From Bowmanella pacifica (GTDB taxonomy: Bacteria > Pseudomonadota > Gammaproteobacteria > Enterobacterales > Alteromonadaceae), in the NCBI RefSeq assembly GCF_014645355.1, contig NZ_BMLS01000002.1, positions 310,001-374,000 on the forward strand: a DNA stretch of 64,000 bases. The letters run 5' to 3'. Position numbers and translations under genes: made by a program. Positions 27,771 through 37,528 of the stretch are shown piece by piece. Under the pieces are notes generated by a model, which was not told where the DNA came from, made no database searches, and was given only the letters and a program-made list of their open reading frames with translations. How positions within the stretch are numbered: position 1 is the stretch's first letter; every line of letters starts with the position of its first letter.

Positions 27771-29084
27771 TTAAGAAGACAGCTCGGCTTTCAGCCTTTC
27801 GTAACTCACCTTCTCAGATTCCACGTACTTGCCCCATTGCTGGGCCATACGCTTGGCACTGTCAAACTTCTCAGCCTTGGCCAGCTCGTTCAAAGCATCG
27901 TTAAAGCGCTGCTTATTAAAGTACGCCATACCCAGTACTAAGTGTGCCATGCCCTGATTACGCAGTCCGCCCTTTTGCAACGCTGCCATAGTGGCATCAA
28001 TGGCCCTGTCGAACTTTTCCAGGTTGAGGTACATCTGTCCAAGTTGGGCATCCAGTTCACCATCATCGGACAACTTGGCGGCGGCCGTTAATACCGGAAT
28101 CGCCTTGTCGTCATTTTTGGCCAGCGCCCAGCAATTGGCCGCAAACTTCAGGTTACGCAGATTACGCTCAAGCACACCGTCCTTCATTCCCTGTTCCATC
28201 AGTCTGGCACCTTTCACCGGCACCTGATGGTAGTAATAAAGCTGGGCCAGGTTGAAGACATCAGAGCCAGAGGTGATGTACCCCTGCTGATAAGCCGCTT
28301 CCAAAATGGCTAACTGCTTTTTCTCTTCCCCTAACTCGCCGTACATACCGGCAAGCTGCACCCAGTATTTGCCGGCATTGTAATGTCTGACCATCTTGAC
28401 CAGTACATCCCTGACCTTCTCGGGTTGCTTTAGCTCGTAGAAGATAGCGCGCTGCAGCACATACCAGTTTTCTTCTGGTACCTTGCCTTCTTTTTCCACC
28501 ATATCCACGGCCTGATTAATAAAACGTGAGGCCCGCTCATAATCCTTTAGCTGGTACATGGCCTGGGCTTTAATCAGGTAATTCTTCGCTGGTATCTCGC
28601 CCACATTGAGCGCTTCCCAGCGCTCCAGAAACACTAAGGTTTTATCATAGTTACCCTGCATCATGTGCAACTGGGCGAGGCTGAACAAGGTCGACAATTC
28701 GAAGGACTCAGGGATAGGCTGTTGCTCTACCACTTGTTCGAAGGCCTCAATGGCCTTGTCATACTGTTCCGCGTTGTAATGAATAAAACCATAGAAATTG
28801 TACATCATGGCCAGCTCATAGCTGTTCATGGAGCTGGACTTGCTCTTGACGTTATCCAGCGCTTCCAGGGCTTCGGTTATCTTATCTTCATCGGCCAGGG
28901 TCTGGGCGCGAGCCAACTGTTCATACACTTTGGCACGCAATGCAGGGGTGCGACGGGTTTTGCGCTCGCCCTGCTTATCCTGCGCCTGCGCCATACCTTG
29001 TGGGCTAACGCTGGGCAGCACATAGACGGTCGAGGTCAGCAGCGCCAGGGCCACCAGTTGGCTGATTGTTTTCTTTGCAAACAT
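27771..29084 (-). CDS. TPR protein of the TonB2 operon
   Basis: 437 residues from ATG 29084 (AAGGTGAG 4 nt upstream); the extension to 29153 would overlap tonB and has no ribosome site. Signal peptide ISQLVALALLTSTVYVLPS, then ~8 tetratricopeptide repeats, e.g. NSYELAMMYNFYGFIHYNAEQYDKAIEAFEQ and DAQLGQMYLNLEKFDRAIDATMAALQ. Periplasmic; proteins of this type always close the DUF3450-TtpC-ExbB-ExbD-TonB operons of Shewanella/Vibrio/Alteromonas-type bacteria and presumably organise the periplasmic side of the complex. Exact role unknown. Confidence 0.88.
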   Translation of the reverse strand: MFAKKTISQLVALALLTSTVYVLPSVSPQGMAQAQDKQGERKTRRTPALRAKVYEQLARAQTLADEDKITEALEALDNVKSKSSSMNSYELAMMYNFYGFIHYNAEQYDKAIEAFEQVVEQQPIPESFELSTLFSLAQLHMMQGNYDKTLVFLERWEALNVGEIPAKNYLIKAQAMYQLKDYERASRFINQAVDMVEKEGKVPEENWYVLQRAIFYELKQPEKVRDVLVKMVRHYNAGKYWVQLAGMYGELGEEKKQLAILEAAYQQGYITSGSDVFNLAQLYYYHQVPVKGARLMEQGMKDGVLERNLRNLKFAANCWALAKNDDKAIPVLTAAAKLSDDGELDAQLGQMYLNLEKFDRAIDATMAALQKGGLRNQGMAHLVLGMAYFNKQRFNDALNELAKAEKFDSAKRMAQQWGKYVESEKVSYERLKAELSS

Positions 29085-29094
29085 AGCTCTCACC

Positions 29095-29748
29095 TTAACC
29101 GTCAATCTGGAAGGTAATACGGTTTTGTACGCCGGCAACTTCGCTGGCTTCACCGTTCACCACCCGTGGCTTGTACTTGAACTTCATCGCGGCATCCATG
29201 GCAGCCTGTTCAAAGATGCCTTCCGGGTTGGCTTCCACCACCACAGGATCTCTGACCGTACCGGCCTTAGTTACCGTGAACTCTACGATCACGTAGCCCT
29301 CAATGCCTCGCTGCAGTGCCCGTCTGGGATAGACAGGTGCCACCTTAACAATAGGCAGGTATTCACCATCACCACCTTCCAGGGCCAAGCCGCCGGATAG
29401 CGCCATATCCGAGCCAATATCGGCCGAGAAGTCCATGCCACCGCTGCCTTCGGCATTGGGGGTGGGTGAGTCCATCTGCGGCTGCTGCATCTGTGGCGGC
29501 GGCTCTTCCGGCTTAGGTGGCTTCTTGGGTTTACGGTCTTTTTTCTCGACCTGCTCTTCCTGCTTTACCCGCACAAAATCCAGTACTGAACCTACGGGAG
29601 GATCGGTCAGTGCACTGCCACCGCTTTTAATCAGCGATTGCATCAAAAAGAACAAACTCAGGGTGACGATTGCCGAGAGCATCAGGGCAATCATCAGTCT
29701 GCCGAACATCGAGCTGTTGCCCGGCACGGTAATAGTTGCATTAGCCAT
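29095..29748 (-). CDS. tonB: Energy transducer TonB (TonB2 type)
   Basis: 217 residues. One N-terminal membrane anchor (RLMIALMLSAIVTLSLFFLM), a Pro/Lys-rich periplasm-spanning part (KKDRKPKKPPKPEEPPP) and the C-terminal TonB domain with PVYPRRALQRGIEGYVIVEF, VVEANPEGIFEQAAMDAAMKFKY. The spacer is short, as in TonB2 proteins. It couples the proton motive force, via ExbB/ExbD, to outer-membrane receptors such as those at 7.8 and 33.1 kb. The TPR gene follows after 10 bp. Confidence 0.95.
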   Translation of the reverse strand: MANATITVPGNSSMFGRLMIALMLSAIVTLSLFFLMQSLIKSGGSALTDPPVGSVLDFVRVKQEEQVEKKDRKPKKPPKPEEPPPQMQQPQMDSPTPNAEGSGGMDFSADIGSDMALSGGLALEGGDGEYLPIVKVAPVYPRRALQRGIEGYVIVEFTVTKAGTVRDPVVVEANPEGIFEQAAMDAAMKFKYKPRVVNGEASEVAGVQNRITFQIDG

Positions 29749-29800
29749 GCATCACTCCTGACTGAGAGTTAACGGCTTGCCGGTGAATCTGCACGGCGAG

Positions 29801-30205
29801 TTACTCCTGGGCCGCAATAGACACATCGAATACGCCGGCGGATCTGGACGCATCCATCACCTTGATCAGAGTCTCGGTGGTGGCCTTTTTATCTGCCTGG
29901 ATCACCACGCTGCCCTGTGGGTTCTCTGCATAGAGACGCTCAATATTGGCCTGCACCGCGCGCTCGTCGATACGACGTTTATTGATCCAGATTTCATTCT
30001 TATCGCTAATAGCAATCAGGATGTTGGCGCGGTCTTTCTTCACTGCAGTCGCCGCTTCCGGACGGTTAACGTCGATACCGGCTTCTTTAACGAAGGAGGC
30101 AGTCACAATGAAGAAGATCAACATGATAAAAACCACGTCCAGCATCGGGGTCAGGTCGATGGTGGCTTCTTCTTCGTCTACCAGATTCTGAAAATGCTGT
30201 TTCAT
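29801..30205 (-). CDS. exbD: ExbD/TolR proton-channel subunit
   Basis: 134 residues, family length. The single membrane helix has the channel Asp in DLTPMLDVVFIMLIFFIVTASF, followed by the periplasmic domain (ILIAISDKNEIWINKRRID, VVIQADKKATTETLIKVMD). Partner of ExbB and TonB in the same operon. Confidence 0.95.
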   Translation of the reverse strand: MKQHFQNLVDEEEATIDLTPMLDVVFIMLIFFIVTASFVKEAGIDVNRPEAATAVKKDRANILIAISDKNEIWINKRRIDERAVQANIERLYAENPQGSVVIQADKKATTETLIKVMDASRSAGVFDVSIAAQE

Positions 30206-30243
30206 AGGATTCTCTTAAAATATCTGTGCTGGGCAGGCAGTCA

Positions 30244-30792
30244 TCAGGCTTGCTGACGACTGGCTGCAACTGGCTCATGATCTAAGGTCATGGCGTCTTC
30301 AATATGCATTTTTTCGGTCTTGCTGATGCGGGTTAACCAGGTGGAGGCAAATACCCCTGACAGCGCGCCGACCATGCCGGCCATAGTCGGGATAGTCGCC
30401 TTGGACACCCCGGATGCCATAGAGCGGGCATTACCCGAACCGGAAATCGCCATCACGTCAAACACCTCAATCATGCCGGTTACCGTTCCCATCAGGCCTA
30501 GCAGTGGACAGAGTGCCACCAGCGCCTGAATGACCGGAATTGAACCTTTCAGTTTCAGGCTGACCCGGGAAATCATCGCCTGGCGAATCTGCTCAGCAAA
30601 CCAGGATGAACGGTCACTTCTGGCTTCCCATGCCGCAATGGTTTGGTTCTTGAACTGCTTGTGCCAGATAAATACATACAGGGCACGTTCAAGAATCAGC
30701 AACCACATGATGAAAATCAGCAGACCAATGACCAGCAGGACCTGGCCACCCGTCTCGGTAAAATCACGTATTGCTTCGAATATCTCGAACAT
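30244..30792 (-). CDS. exbB: ExbB/TolQ-type proton-channel subunit (ExbB2)
   Basis: 182 residues with three membrane segments: VLLVIGLLIFIMWLLILERAL, IPVIQALVALCPLLGLMGTVTGMI and ATIPTMAGMVGALSGVFASTW. PLLGLMGTVTGMIEVF is the family signature lining the proton path. Starts 5 bp after the TtpC-like gene. Shorter than enteric ExbB (244), as usual for ExbB2. Confidence 0.95.
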   Translation of the reverse strand: MFEIFEAIRDFTETGGQVLLVIGLLIFIMWLLILERALYVFIWHKQFKNQTIAAWEARSDRSSWFAEQIRQAMISRVSLKLKGSIPVIQALVALCPLLGLMGTVTGMIEVFDVMAISGSGNARSMASGVSKATIPTMAGMVGALSGVFASTWLTRISKTEKMHIEDAMTLDHEPVAASRQQA

Positions 30793-30797
30793 AGCGA

Positions 30798-32168
30798 TTA
30801 GCTCCGTTCAGCGCGTTCTGCAATCACACCTGAGGCTTGTTCCTGAAGAATGAACACGATGTTCTTACTGCGAGTATTGAGCATCGCGTACAGCAGTGTC
30901 ATCGGGATAGCCACCACCAGACCCAGTACAGTTGTCATCAGGGCAGTTGAGATACCACCGGCCATCAGTTTAGGGTCACCGGTACCAAACAGGGTAATAG
31001 CCTGGAAGGTGTTGATCATACCGGTTACCGTACCCAAAAGGCCCATCAGCGGCGCCACCACAGAGATGATCTTAATCATGGTCAGGTTACGGCCCAGCTT
31101 AGGCACTTCACCCAGAATGGCTTCGGTCAGTTTCAGCTCCAGGGTTTCGGTATCCACGTTAGGGAACTCTTCACGTACGTGCAGAATACGACCCAGTGGA
31201 TTGTCTTTGCTTGGCTGTTGGTTCTTCAACTGACGGTCAACCTTAGCTTTAATCAGAGTCAGGCTAATCAGACGCTCCAGTGCCAGCAACAGACCTACCG
31301 CACCGACGGCCAGAATGATGTAACCCACCAGACCACCTTGCTCGATACGCTCCTGGAAGTTAGGCGCTTGTACCAGCAGACCCAGGATAGAACCACCGGT
31401 AGGGTCCAGACCAAATTCCACCAGCTCACCGTTGGAGGCTTGCAGATTGGCCGCACTTTCGCCGTAACGGGCCGCTGGCTGACGAATCAGTTCAGCAACA
31501 GTGCCGGTAGAAGGATTCAGGTCCAGGTATTTACCGTCGGCCACCAGGGCGAAGGCGCCAACGCGAACCACTTCTTTATTGACCTTGTTACCACCGGCTT
31601 CTACCACATCAGTAGTGAACTTGGTGACTTTGCCGGACTCGGTCATCTCGCGCTGAATTTCAAACCATACGCGCTCGATTTCATCGATAGAGGCCAGCTT
31701 AGAGCTTGCGCCCATGGATTGGGCCAGGCCATCCAAGAACTCGGCACGGCCAGGGATCTGGGCAGACACCACAGAGTTCTGGAATTTGCCTTTGGTATCA
31801 CCAGACACCTGCTGCAACACACCAAACAACTCTTTAAGTGAGCCCAGACGGGTGGTCAAAGCTTCGTTCAGGTCGGCCAGTTTGAATTCATTTTCCTGGA
31901 ACTGACGCTCCAGGCTTTCACTGGTTTGCAGCTCGTTATTGCGCTTATTGGTGGCGTCTTTGAGCATTTGATCCTGCTCGGCAACCTTGGCAGCAAATTC
32001 TTTTTCACGACGCTGGTTATCTTTATTCTGGGCAATCTGACCCTGTTCTAACTGTTTCAGCAGTTGATCCAGATCCAGGGCTTTGTCACTTGTGCTCTGT
32101 GCCATAGCGCCAGTGGCGACTAAGGAGGCAAACAGACCAGTGGTCAGTACTTTAACGATGGATTTCAT
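30798..32168 (-). CDS. TtpC-like MotA/TolQ/ExbB family protein with N-terminal coiled coil
   Basis: 456 residues. Signal peptide to ~23 (LFASLVATGAMAQ), a periplasmic coiled coil at ~35-100 (QRREKEFAAKVAEQ, ELQTSESLERQFQ), a globular segment, then three membrane helices with the ExbB-like signature PLMGLLGTVTGMINTFQAI at ~370-390. Such fused proteins (TtpC in Vibrio) are required for TonB2-dependent transport and sit beside ExbB2. Second gene of the operon, 13 bp after DUF3450. Confidence 0.9.
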   Translation of the reverse strand: MKSIVKVLTTGLFASLVATGAMAQSTSDKALDLDQLLKQLEQGQIAQNKDNQRREKEFAAKVAEQDQMLKDATNKRNNELQTSESLERQFQENEFKLADLNEALTTRLGSLKELFGVLQQVSGDTKGKFQNSVVSAQIPGRAEFLDGLAQSMGASSKLASIDEIERVWFEIQREMTESGKVTKFTTDVVEAGGNKVNKEVVRVGAFALVADGKYLDLNPSTGTVAELIRQPAARYGESAANLQASNGELVEFGLDPTGGSILGLLVQAPNFQERIEQGGLVGYIILAVGAVGLLLALERLISLTLIKAKVDRQLKNQQPSKDNPLGRILHVREEFPNVDTETLELKLTEAILGEVPKLGRNLTMIKIISVVAPLMGLLGTVTGMINTFQAITLFGTGDPKLMAGGISTALMTTVLGLVVAIPMTLLYAMLNTRSKNIVFILQEQASGVIAERAERS

Positions 32169-32181
32169 GGTTTCTACTCTC

Positions 32182-32952
32182 TTAGTCGGTCAGGGCTACT
32201 GGCAGGGACAGCAAATCAGGAGCAAGTTGCTTTTTAGCCATACGCAGGCCTTTGGTCACCTGAGTACGGTAGCTGGAAGGCAACGCTTCCCACTGACGGG
32301 TTTGCTTGTTCCAGATCCCTTGCTGACTGGCATCACGGGTTTGGTAAATCAGTGCGGTACGGCCAACGCGCAGGAAGTCCACATCACGTTCCTGACCATC
32401 AACCGTTTGCAAGCCGCTGTAAGCTTCCAACGTGCGACCGTAGTCCATCTCAATCTGGTAGGCTTCCATCACACGACGGAATTTTTCAGAAGGCGCGACA
32501 TCAGCACGCTCCATTAAACCGGCTAAATCGGCCAGGCGCTTGCTACGCTCTTCAGGCAGAAAAGGCACATCCAGTTCAACGAACTGCTTAAGGCCTTCAA
32601 TCATGCGCAACATCAAGGGGGTGATCTGACGCTCAATCACGCTCACTTCATCAATGGCTTTATTCAGGTCGGCGACTTCTTGCAGCTGATTGTCGATCTG
32701 CTTACGCAACTGCGCGTTGTATACCGTCAAGCCATCGATTTCCTTGTTGATGGTCTTGAACTGCTGCAGTTTGTTATCGATCTGGTCCGTCATTTTGTCG
32801 ATCTTCTGCTGTGAACCAGCGGCGGATGCATTGATCTTGCCGGCCTCTTTCACAACAGGTTCAAGATACTTGTCTTGCTGCGCCATAGACGGGGCGGTGA
32901 CTGCCAAGGTCGTGGCAAGCACGGTCAGCGGAAGTAGTTTCAAAAGCCTCAT
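32182..32952 (-). CDS. DUF3450 periplasmic coiled-coil protein
   Basis: 256 residues with signal peptide (LLPLTVLATTLAVTAPSMA). Residues ~35-110 are a long coiled coil (KIDKMTDQIDNKLQQFKTINKEIDGL), followed by VIERQITPLMLRMIEGLKQFVELDVPFLPEERSKRLADL, which is the DUF3450 core. First gene of the TonB2 operon; a Pho box lies 76-93 bp upstream. Function unknown, but constant association with TtpC/ExbB2 suggests it bridges the channel complex and the TPR partner in the periplasm. Confidence 0.9.
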   Translation of the reverse strand: MRLLKLLPLTVLATTLAVTAPSMAQQDKYLEPVVKEAGKINASAAGSQQKIDKMTDQIDNKLQQFKTINKEIDGLTVYNAQLRKQIDNQLQEVADLNKAIDEVSVIERQITPLMLRMIEGLKQFVELDVPFLPEERSKRLADLAGLMERADVAPSEKFRRVMEAYQIEMDYGRTLEAYSGLQTVDGQERDVDFLRVGRTALIYQTRDASQQGIWNKQTRQWEALPSSYRTQVTKGLRMAKKQLAPDLLSLPVALTD

Positions 32953-33011
32953 ACTGTCAAACCCTAATTAAACACGATCAGCGGGATACTGACCTTTTGG
33001 AATTCGCGCAC

Positions 33012-33045
33012 AGGATAGGGGTTGTCCGTGACAGTTTTATTACAA
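33012..33045 (-). promoter_or_regulatory. PhoB-type promoter of the TonB2 operon
   Basis: Reverse strand: TTGTAAT-AAAA-CTGTCAC (33045-33028) matches the E. coli Pho-box consensus CTGTCAT-AAAA-CTGTCAT at 15 of 18 positions. Exactly 10 nt later follows TATCCT (33017-33012) as the -10, the spacing usual for PhoB-activated promoters that lack a good -35. Confidence 0.75.
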
Positions 33046-33110
33046 ATTGAAGACTATGGCGTGATTCATAATCCACTTGTAGCAACTGTTTCGGCCCACT
33101 GTCCCAGATA

Positions 33111-33137
33111 AAAAGAAAGGGCCGCTGTGCGGCCCTT
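33111..33137 (-). terminator. Terminator of the phosphate-regulated TonB receptor gene
   Basis: AAGGGCCGC/GCGGCCCTT stem (33117-33125 with 33129-33137) and an A-rich forward flank at 33111-33118, giving a T-tract on the reverse strand, just past the receptor stop. Confidence 0.88.
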
Positions 33138-33145
33138 GAGGTTAT

Positions 33146-35824
33146 TTAAAAGTCGTATTTGTAACTGAGCTGGAAGGTGGTTCCTACGCTACGGCTGCGC
33201 ACCGTAACGCCATCCTGAGTCACTTCCTGATCTTCACCCAGCAAGTTACGCACGCGCAGCTTGATGGTGCTATTGAAGTCCATGTAGTAGGAATACACCA
33301 TGTCCAGTGAATGGAACGGCTGTTCGTAAGCATCCTGGCGACCATCGATACCCGAAGCCAGAATACGTTCACCAAACACGTTGTATACCAATGAGGCACT
33401 GTGTTCGCCATTAGCGGAGTCGTAGCCTAATTGGAAGTTCGCCACGTACTTGGAATGACCGTTCATACGCTTAGTGGTATTGGTTAAGCTGCCGGCATCC
33501 GAGGCCTCGATATCCACTTCAGAATCACTCAGCGTGATGTTACCTGAGGTGAAGAAACCATCTGCGGCCCAGCCCAGGTCATACAACCACTCGGCTTCTA
33601 TACCGTAAAGTTCAGCCTGTGAACCGTTGGTAAAGCTGGCGGTATAGGTGGAGTCACCGACACGCAATACGGTTTCAATGGGGTTGGTAATGTCTTTGTA
33701 GAACAAGGACAGCGCCAGGTTGTTACCCATCTCGCCATACAGTTCATAACGCAAGTCGTAGTTTTTCAGGTTACTGGACACTAACTGCGTGTTACCCGTG
33801 GTACGGATATCGGTGAGCGGGTCGAAATAGCCCACCGGTACCACTTCACGCAGATCCGGACGCACTACTGTCTCACCATAGCCCATACGCACTTGGTAGC
33901 TGTCGCCGCCAATGTAGGTCAGACTTAATGATGGGAAGAAGTCATCGGTATTGATGGTACGTGCCTTGATGTTGTCTTCGTTGAAGAACACATCCTGATC
34001 TTCAGCATTGAAGATCAGACTGGAGGTCTCCAAGGCCACCTGCTTAAACTCTTCGTAGCGCAAACCGCCACTGAAGCGCCAGGTGTTATCGAAAATGACA
34101 TCGAAGGCACCGTAACCGGCATCAATCTTCTGCGCGGCCAGGTAGTCATCCGCTTCCGGCGCATCGGGTTCGTTGAAGGCAACAAACAGATTCTGGTCAG
34201 CAATAAAGGCATCACTCAGATAAGACGGCAGATTCAGCAAATCTGATTCCTTATCTGTGATACCAATAGAACTACCGCTGTTATTCACAAAGAAGCTGGA
34301 CGTGGTGTAGTAACGGGCACGGTCAACGAAGTCCCAACCACCTTTCAATTCCACTTCGAAACGGCCCAGGGTGAAAGGCAGTGTTAGGTTACCGCCCCAG
34401 TTTTTCATATGATCGTCCATCGCGACGTAGTCATACTCAACCTGACCGTTACCGCCGTTCACTTCTGTATTCAGGTACTTACCGTTGCCGTCATACTTGT
34501 TGCTGAAGTTAAAGGTGGCTTGCAGCGGAATATCGGTTTCGGCTTCCGATTGGGTGTAATGCCAGTCAACACCGACGCCCCACCAATCCAGGAAGGTATG
34601 CTGACCGCGGAACTGATCCACATCCAGTGAACGCTCTTCATAGGTAAAGCTTTGCGAATAATCGGCAATCCCATCAGCAGCAATGGTCTGGTTCTGAGAC
34701 GGGTTTTGCGCGATAGCAATTTCTGACTCATCCTCATTGTCTTCAATCAGGATCTTGGTGTAACTCAGGCTATGAGTCTTCCAGCGGTATCCGAGGGTGA
34801 ATAAGCCATTCAGACGCTCATTTTCACTGGTGACCTGCGAGTCCACCATACTGTCAAAACAGCTGTTGGTAACGTCATCAGCGGTTTGCATAGACTCGGA
34901 ACAGTTTTCCGGCAAACTGGCACTGACCACCGCGTTACGACGGTCTTTGTAATTCCATTTATTGTCGTACGCCAACGAGGCTAAAAAGCCGATGGTGCCG
35001 CCCAGCCATTCTTCTTCGAAGCTGTTACCTATGTAAGCTTGCGCCGAATAGTTGGGATCAAGGGACTCATCTTTAAGTGCCATATCCCTTGGCAAAGATT
35101 GCAGTAATCCGTCATTGATGGCAATTGCTTGCTGTGCAGCAGTGCCATTCTCGTTGTTGTACAAACCATCACGCTGAATGATGTTACGCAGCGAGAAGTC
35201 ACCGCGGTAATGTACTATGGCATCACGCAATGCTGTGGGTGTGCCGCTGTCATTACGGTTGTACGTAAAACCGTCGGAACTATTCGAGTCGGCTTCCACA
35301 CCTAGCTGGATCCCGGCGACAAATTCACTGGGAATAGACTTAGTGCGAATATCCACGTTACCACCACCGAAGGCAGCCGGCATATTGGGTGAATAGGCTT
35401 TTTGTACCGACAGGCTTTCAATTACGCTGGAAGGAAAAATATCCAGCGGGATAACGTTCCGGGTTAAGTCTGGACTGGGGATGCTAGCGCCGTTTAAACG
35501 AGCACTGGAGTAACGTTCCCCCAAACCACGAACGTAGATGAATTTACCGTCCACCAGGGTTAGACCGGTTACCCGGCGAAGGGCCGAGGCGGCGTCGCTG
35601 TCACCAGTACGGGAAATCTGTTCCGCACCTAGGATATCTGCAACAAACGCCTGGTTCTTACGTTCTTCGATTACCGCTGTGGCAGTACCTTGCAAACGTG
35701 TCCCAGTGGCAACCACTTCTTCAATCGCGTTGTCTTCCTGAGATTGGGCCAGTACCGACCCCGTCAACAAGCAAGCACCGACGGCTATTGAAAGTTTATT
35801 CACTCTGAATCGAGTCATCATCAT
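33146..35824 (-). CDS. TonB-dependent receptor, putative phosphate-starvation uptake receptor
   Basis: 892 residues with signal peptide (LSIAVGACLLTGSVLAQ) and a TonB-box-like EEVVATGTR. The plug has ISRTGDSDAASALRRVTGLTLVDGKFIYVRGLGERYSSARLNGASIPSP and the barrel closes with the aromatic terminus QLSYKYDF. This plug style (GLGERYSSARLNG) marks a receptor subfamily that pairs with a beta-helix lipoprotein, as here: the lipoprotein gene ends 65 bp upstream. The operon promoter carries a Pho box, as does the adjacent TonB2 operon, so the substrate may be a phosphorus-containing compound. Substrate not determinable from sequence. Confidence 0.9.
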   Translation of the reverse strand: MMMTRFRVNKLSIAVGACLLTGSVLAQSQEDNAIEEVVATGTRLQGTATAVIEERKNQAFVADILGAEQISRTGDSDAASALRRVTGLTLVDGKFIYVRGLGERYSSARLNGASIPSPDLTRNVIPLDIFPSSVIESLSVQKAYSPNMPAAFGGGNVDIRTKSIPSEFVAGIQLGVEADSNSSDGFTYNRNDSGTPTALRDAIVHYRGDFSLRNIIQRDGLYNNENGTAAQQAIAINDGLLQSLPRDMALKDESLDPNYSAQAYIGNSFEEEWLGGTIGFLASLAYDNKWNYKDRRNAVVSASLPENCSESMQTADDVTNSCFDSMVDSQVTSENERLNGLFTLGYRWKTHSLSYTKILIEDNEDESEIAIAQNPSQNQTIAADGIADYSQSFTYEERSLDVDQFRGQHTFLDWWGVGVDWHYTQSEAETDIPLQATFNFSNKYDGNGKYLNTEVNGGNGQVEYDYVAMDDHMKNWGGNLTLPFTLGRFEVELKGGWDFVDRARYYTTSSFFVNNSGSSIGITDKESDLLNLPSYLSDAFIADQNLFVAFNEPDAPEADDYLAAQKIDAGYGAFDVIFDNTWRFSGGLRYEEFKQVALETSSLIFNAEDQDVFFNEDNIKARTINTDDFFPSLSLTYIGGDSYQVRMGYGETVVRPDLREVVPVGYFDPLTDIRTTGNTQLVSSNLKNYDLRYELYGEMGNNLALSLFYKDITNPIETVLRVGDSTYTASFTNGSQAELYGIEAEWLYDLGWAADGFFTSGNITLSDSEVDIEASDAGSLTNTTKRMNGHSKYVANFQLGYDSANGEHSASLVYNVFGERILASGIDGRQDAYEQPFHSLDMVYSYYMDFNSTIKLRVRNLLGEDQEVTQDGVTVRSRSVGTTFQLSYKYDF

Positions 35825-35847
35825 TCATTCCCACACTTAATCGACAA

Positions 35848-35870
35848 ATAGGCGCTACCAGGGCGCCTAT
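35848..35870 (-). other. Intergenic hairpin between lipoprotein and receptor genes
   Basis: ATAGGCGC (35848-35855) and GCGCCTAT (35863-35870) form a perfect 8-bp stem within the 65-bp gap. No T-run on either side, so mRNA stabilisation or differential expression is likelier than termination. Confidence 0.5.
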
Positions 35871-35889
35871 CTGTCTCGATACAAAATGC

Positions 35890-37482
35890 TTATTCGTCGT
35901 TTGCGTTATCAAACGCGGCTTTCGCCCACTTGTACCAATCTGAGGAAGTGTCGGATGCGCTAACCGCACCGATAAAGTTAGTGGCTTCGAAGAAGCTGTC
36001 TACGCTGGTCATATCGGTAGGCGTTACCGTTACTTCAGCAGCGGTTGAGAAGCCGTTGTTAGCCAGCACAGTGTCTGAACCGTTAACCACTTCACTTGCA
36101 CCGTCTTTGGTGAACCACTCAGTCACTGTTGTAGTACCGCTTGCAGTAGTCACAGTCTCTTTGCCGGAGGCAGATAAGGCTGCACAAGCTGCAATAGACG
36201 ACTTGATAGAAGTACGGTCAGTCACCAACTCATCTGCTACATCACCGGAGTAGTTAACACACCAGGTCTGAGTCGCGGCTTCTTTCTTCAGTACCATGTT
36301 GTAGAAAGTAGCATTAAGGAAATCATCCAGCTTCATGGCAATGGATGGGTCACCATCACGGGCAGACAGCTCGTCTGTGGTGATAACAGTCACGTTAGCA
36401 ATATGTGGAGCAGAGGCTGGCGCTTGAGCCGTAGTCGAACCTTTACGACCATCTGCTTCAAAACCACCGTTACCCATGTGCAGGGTTTCACCGCTGGCAT
36501 TCTTCACTGAGCCGTGCTTGATCAGTACAAACTGCGCATTACCTTGCCAACCGGCATCGATATCCAGGCTGTCATCCTGAGTATCAGTAATAACGATGTG
36601 CTTCAGGTTTACCGCACCACCGAACAATTCGATACCGTCGTCGTAACCGGCGTAGACATCGATATAGTCGATTTCAGTGCCAGAACCGACAGAGTTCAGG
36701 AACAGTGAGTTCAGGTCGTTACCTACTTCAGCACCTGCTGGCAGACCACCTGCATAATGGATCTTAACGAACTTCAGTGAGCCACTGTCGTCTTGGTTGT
36801 TGTTACCGCCGTAGTAAGACACCGCACCCTCACTCTCAGCGTTACAGCTACCTGCACCACGCTCAGCATCAGAACACTGGTCAGTGATACCAAAACCGTT
36901 AATGATCACGCCACCCCAGTCTTGTGGAGAAGGACCGGCGCCTACAGAATCAAGGGCAGGTACCGCATTGGCAGAGGTAAAGGTAATTGGCTCAGCCAGA
37001 CTACCTACCGCTTCGATGTTGGCGCCACGGTTAATTTGTACGCGAGAGGCCGGGTTATCGAATACTACGGTAGCGCCAGCATCAACCGTCAGAGTTGGAC
37101 CGTCCATCTCAACAGTACAGCCCTGAGTGGTGTTACAGTCCTGACCAACAGCCAATGAACTTTTGAAATAGTGCGTCAAGTCACCAGCCAGTGTCACGTC
37201 GGTGGTCAAAGGCTTAGCCGCACTTACGAAGGTAGTGGAGTAAGTACAGATTTTACTGCTGCTATCGTAGGTGCCTTGCACGGTATCGCCGCTAGCTTCA
37301 TAGGAAGCACAAGGGTTCTCATCACCGCCATTATCGCCACCGTTGTCACCACCAGTTGATGGTGGATTATTTACAGTGCTGTTGTCGTTAACGGTTGGGG
37401 TGATATTGATATCTCCGCCACAGCCAGCCAATACCAGGGCTACAGCAACGGCAGATACCTTAAACATGGTTTTGAGTTCCAT
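35890..37482 (-). CDS. Beta-rich lipoprotein partnered with the TonB receptor
   Basis: 530 residues from ATG 37482 (GGAGAG 5 nt upstream). Lipobox LVLAGC, then a Gly/Asp/Asn-rich linker (GGDNGGDNGGDENPC). The body has repeating single-strand coils with VDAGATVVFDNPASRVQINRGANIEAVGS, VIINGFGITDQC, LKHIVITDTQDDSLDIDAGWQG, typical of right-handed beta-helix folds. No catalytic motif is evident; the Asp-rich DDGIELFGGAVNLKH and DDSLDIDAGW turns could bind Ca2+ or a substrate. Surface or periplasmic substrate-capture partner of the downstream receptor is the best guess. Its promoter carries a Pho box. Confidence 0.78.
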   Translation of the reverse strand: MELKTMFKVSAVAVALVLAGCGGDINITPTVNDNSTVNNPPSTGGDNGGDNGGDENPCASYEASGDTVQGTYDSSSKICTYSTTFVSAAKPLTTDVTLAGDLTHYFKSSLAVGQDCNTTQGCTVEMDGPTLTVDAGATVVFDNPASRVQINRGANIEAVGSLAEPITFTSANAVPALDSVGAGPSPQDWGGVIINGFGITDQCSDAERGAGSCNAESEGAVSYYGGNNNQDDSGSLKFVKIHYAGGLPAGAEVGNDLNSLFLNSVGSGTEIDYIDVYAGYDDGIELFGGAVNLKHIVITDTQDDSLDIDAGWQGNAQFVLIKHGSVKNASGETLHMGNGGFEADGRKGSTTAQAPASAPHIANVTVITTDELSARDGDPSIAMKLDDFLNATFYNMVLKKEAATQTWCVNYSGDVADELVTDRTSIKSSIAACAALSASGKETVTTASGTTTVTEWFTKDGASEVVNGSDTVLANNGFSTAAEVTVTPTDMTSVDSFFEATNFIGAVSASDTSSDWYKWAKAAFDNANDE

Positions 37483-37528
37483 TGAGCTCTCCGAAATTTT
37501 GAGAATATGGGTTAACAAATCGGAGGCA

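Noticed and set aside
31179..31841. 220-residue frame antisense to the TtpC-like gene
   Set aside because: It mirrors a clearly coding, conserved gene on the other strand; codon pattern explains the opening.
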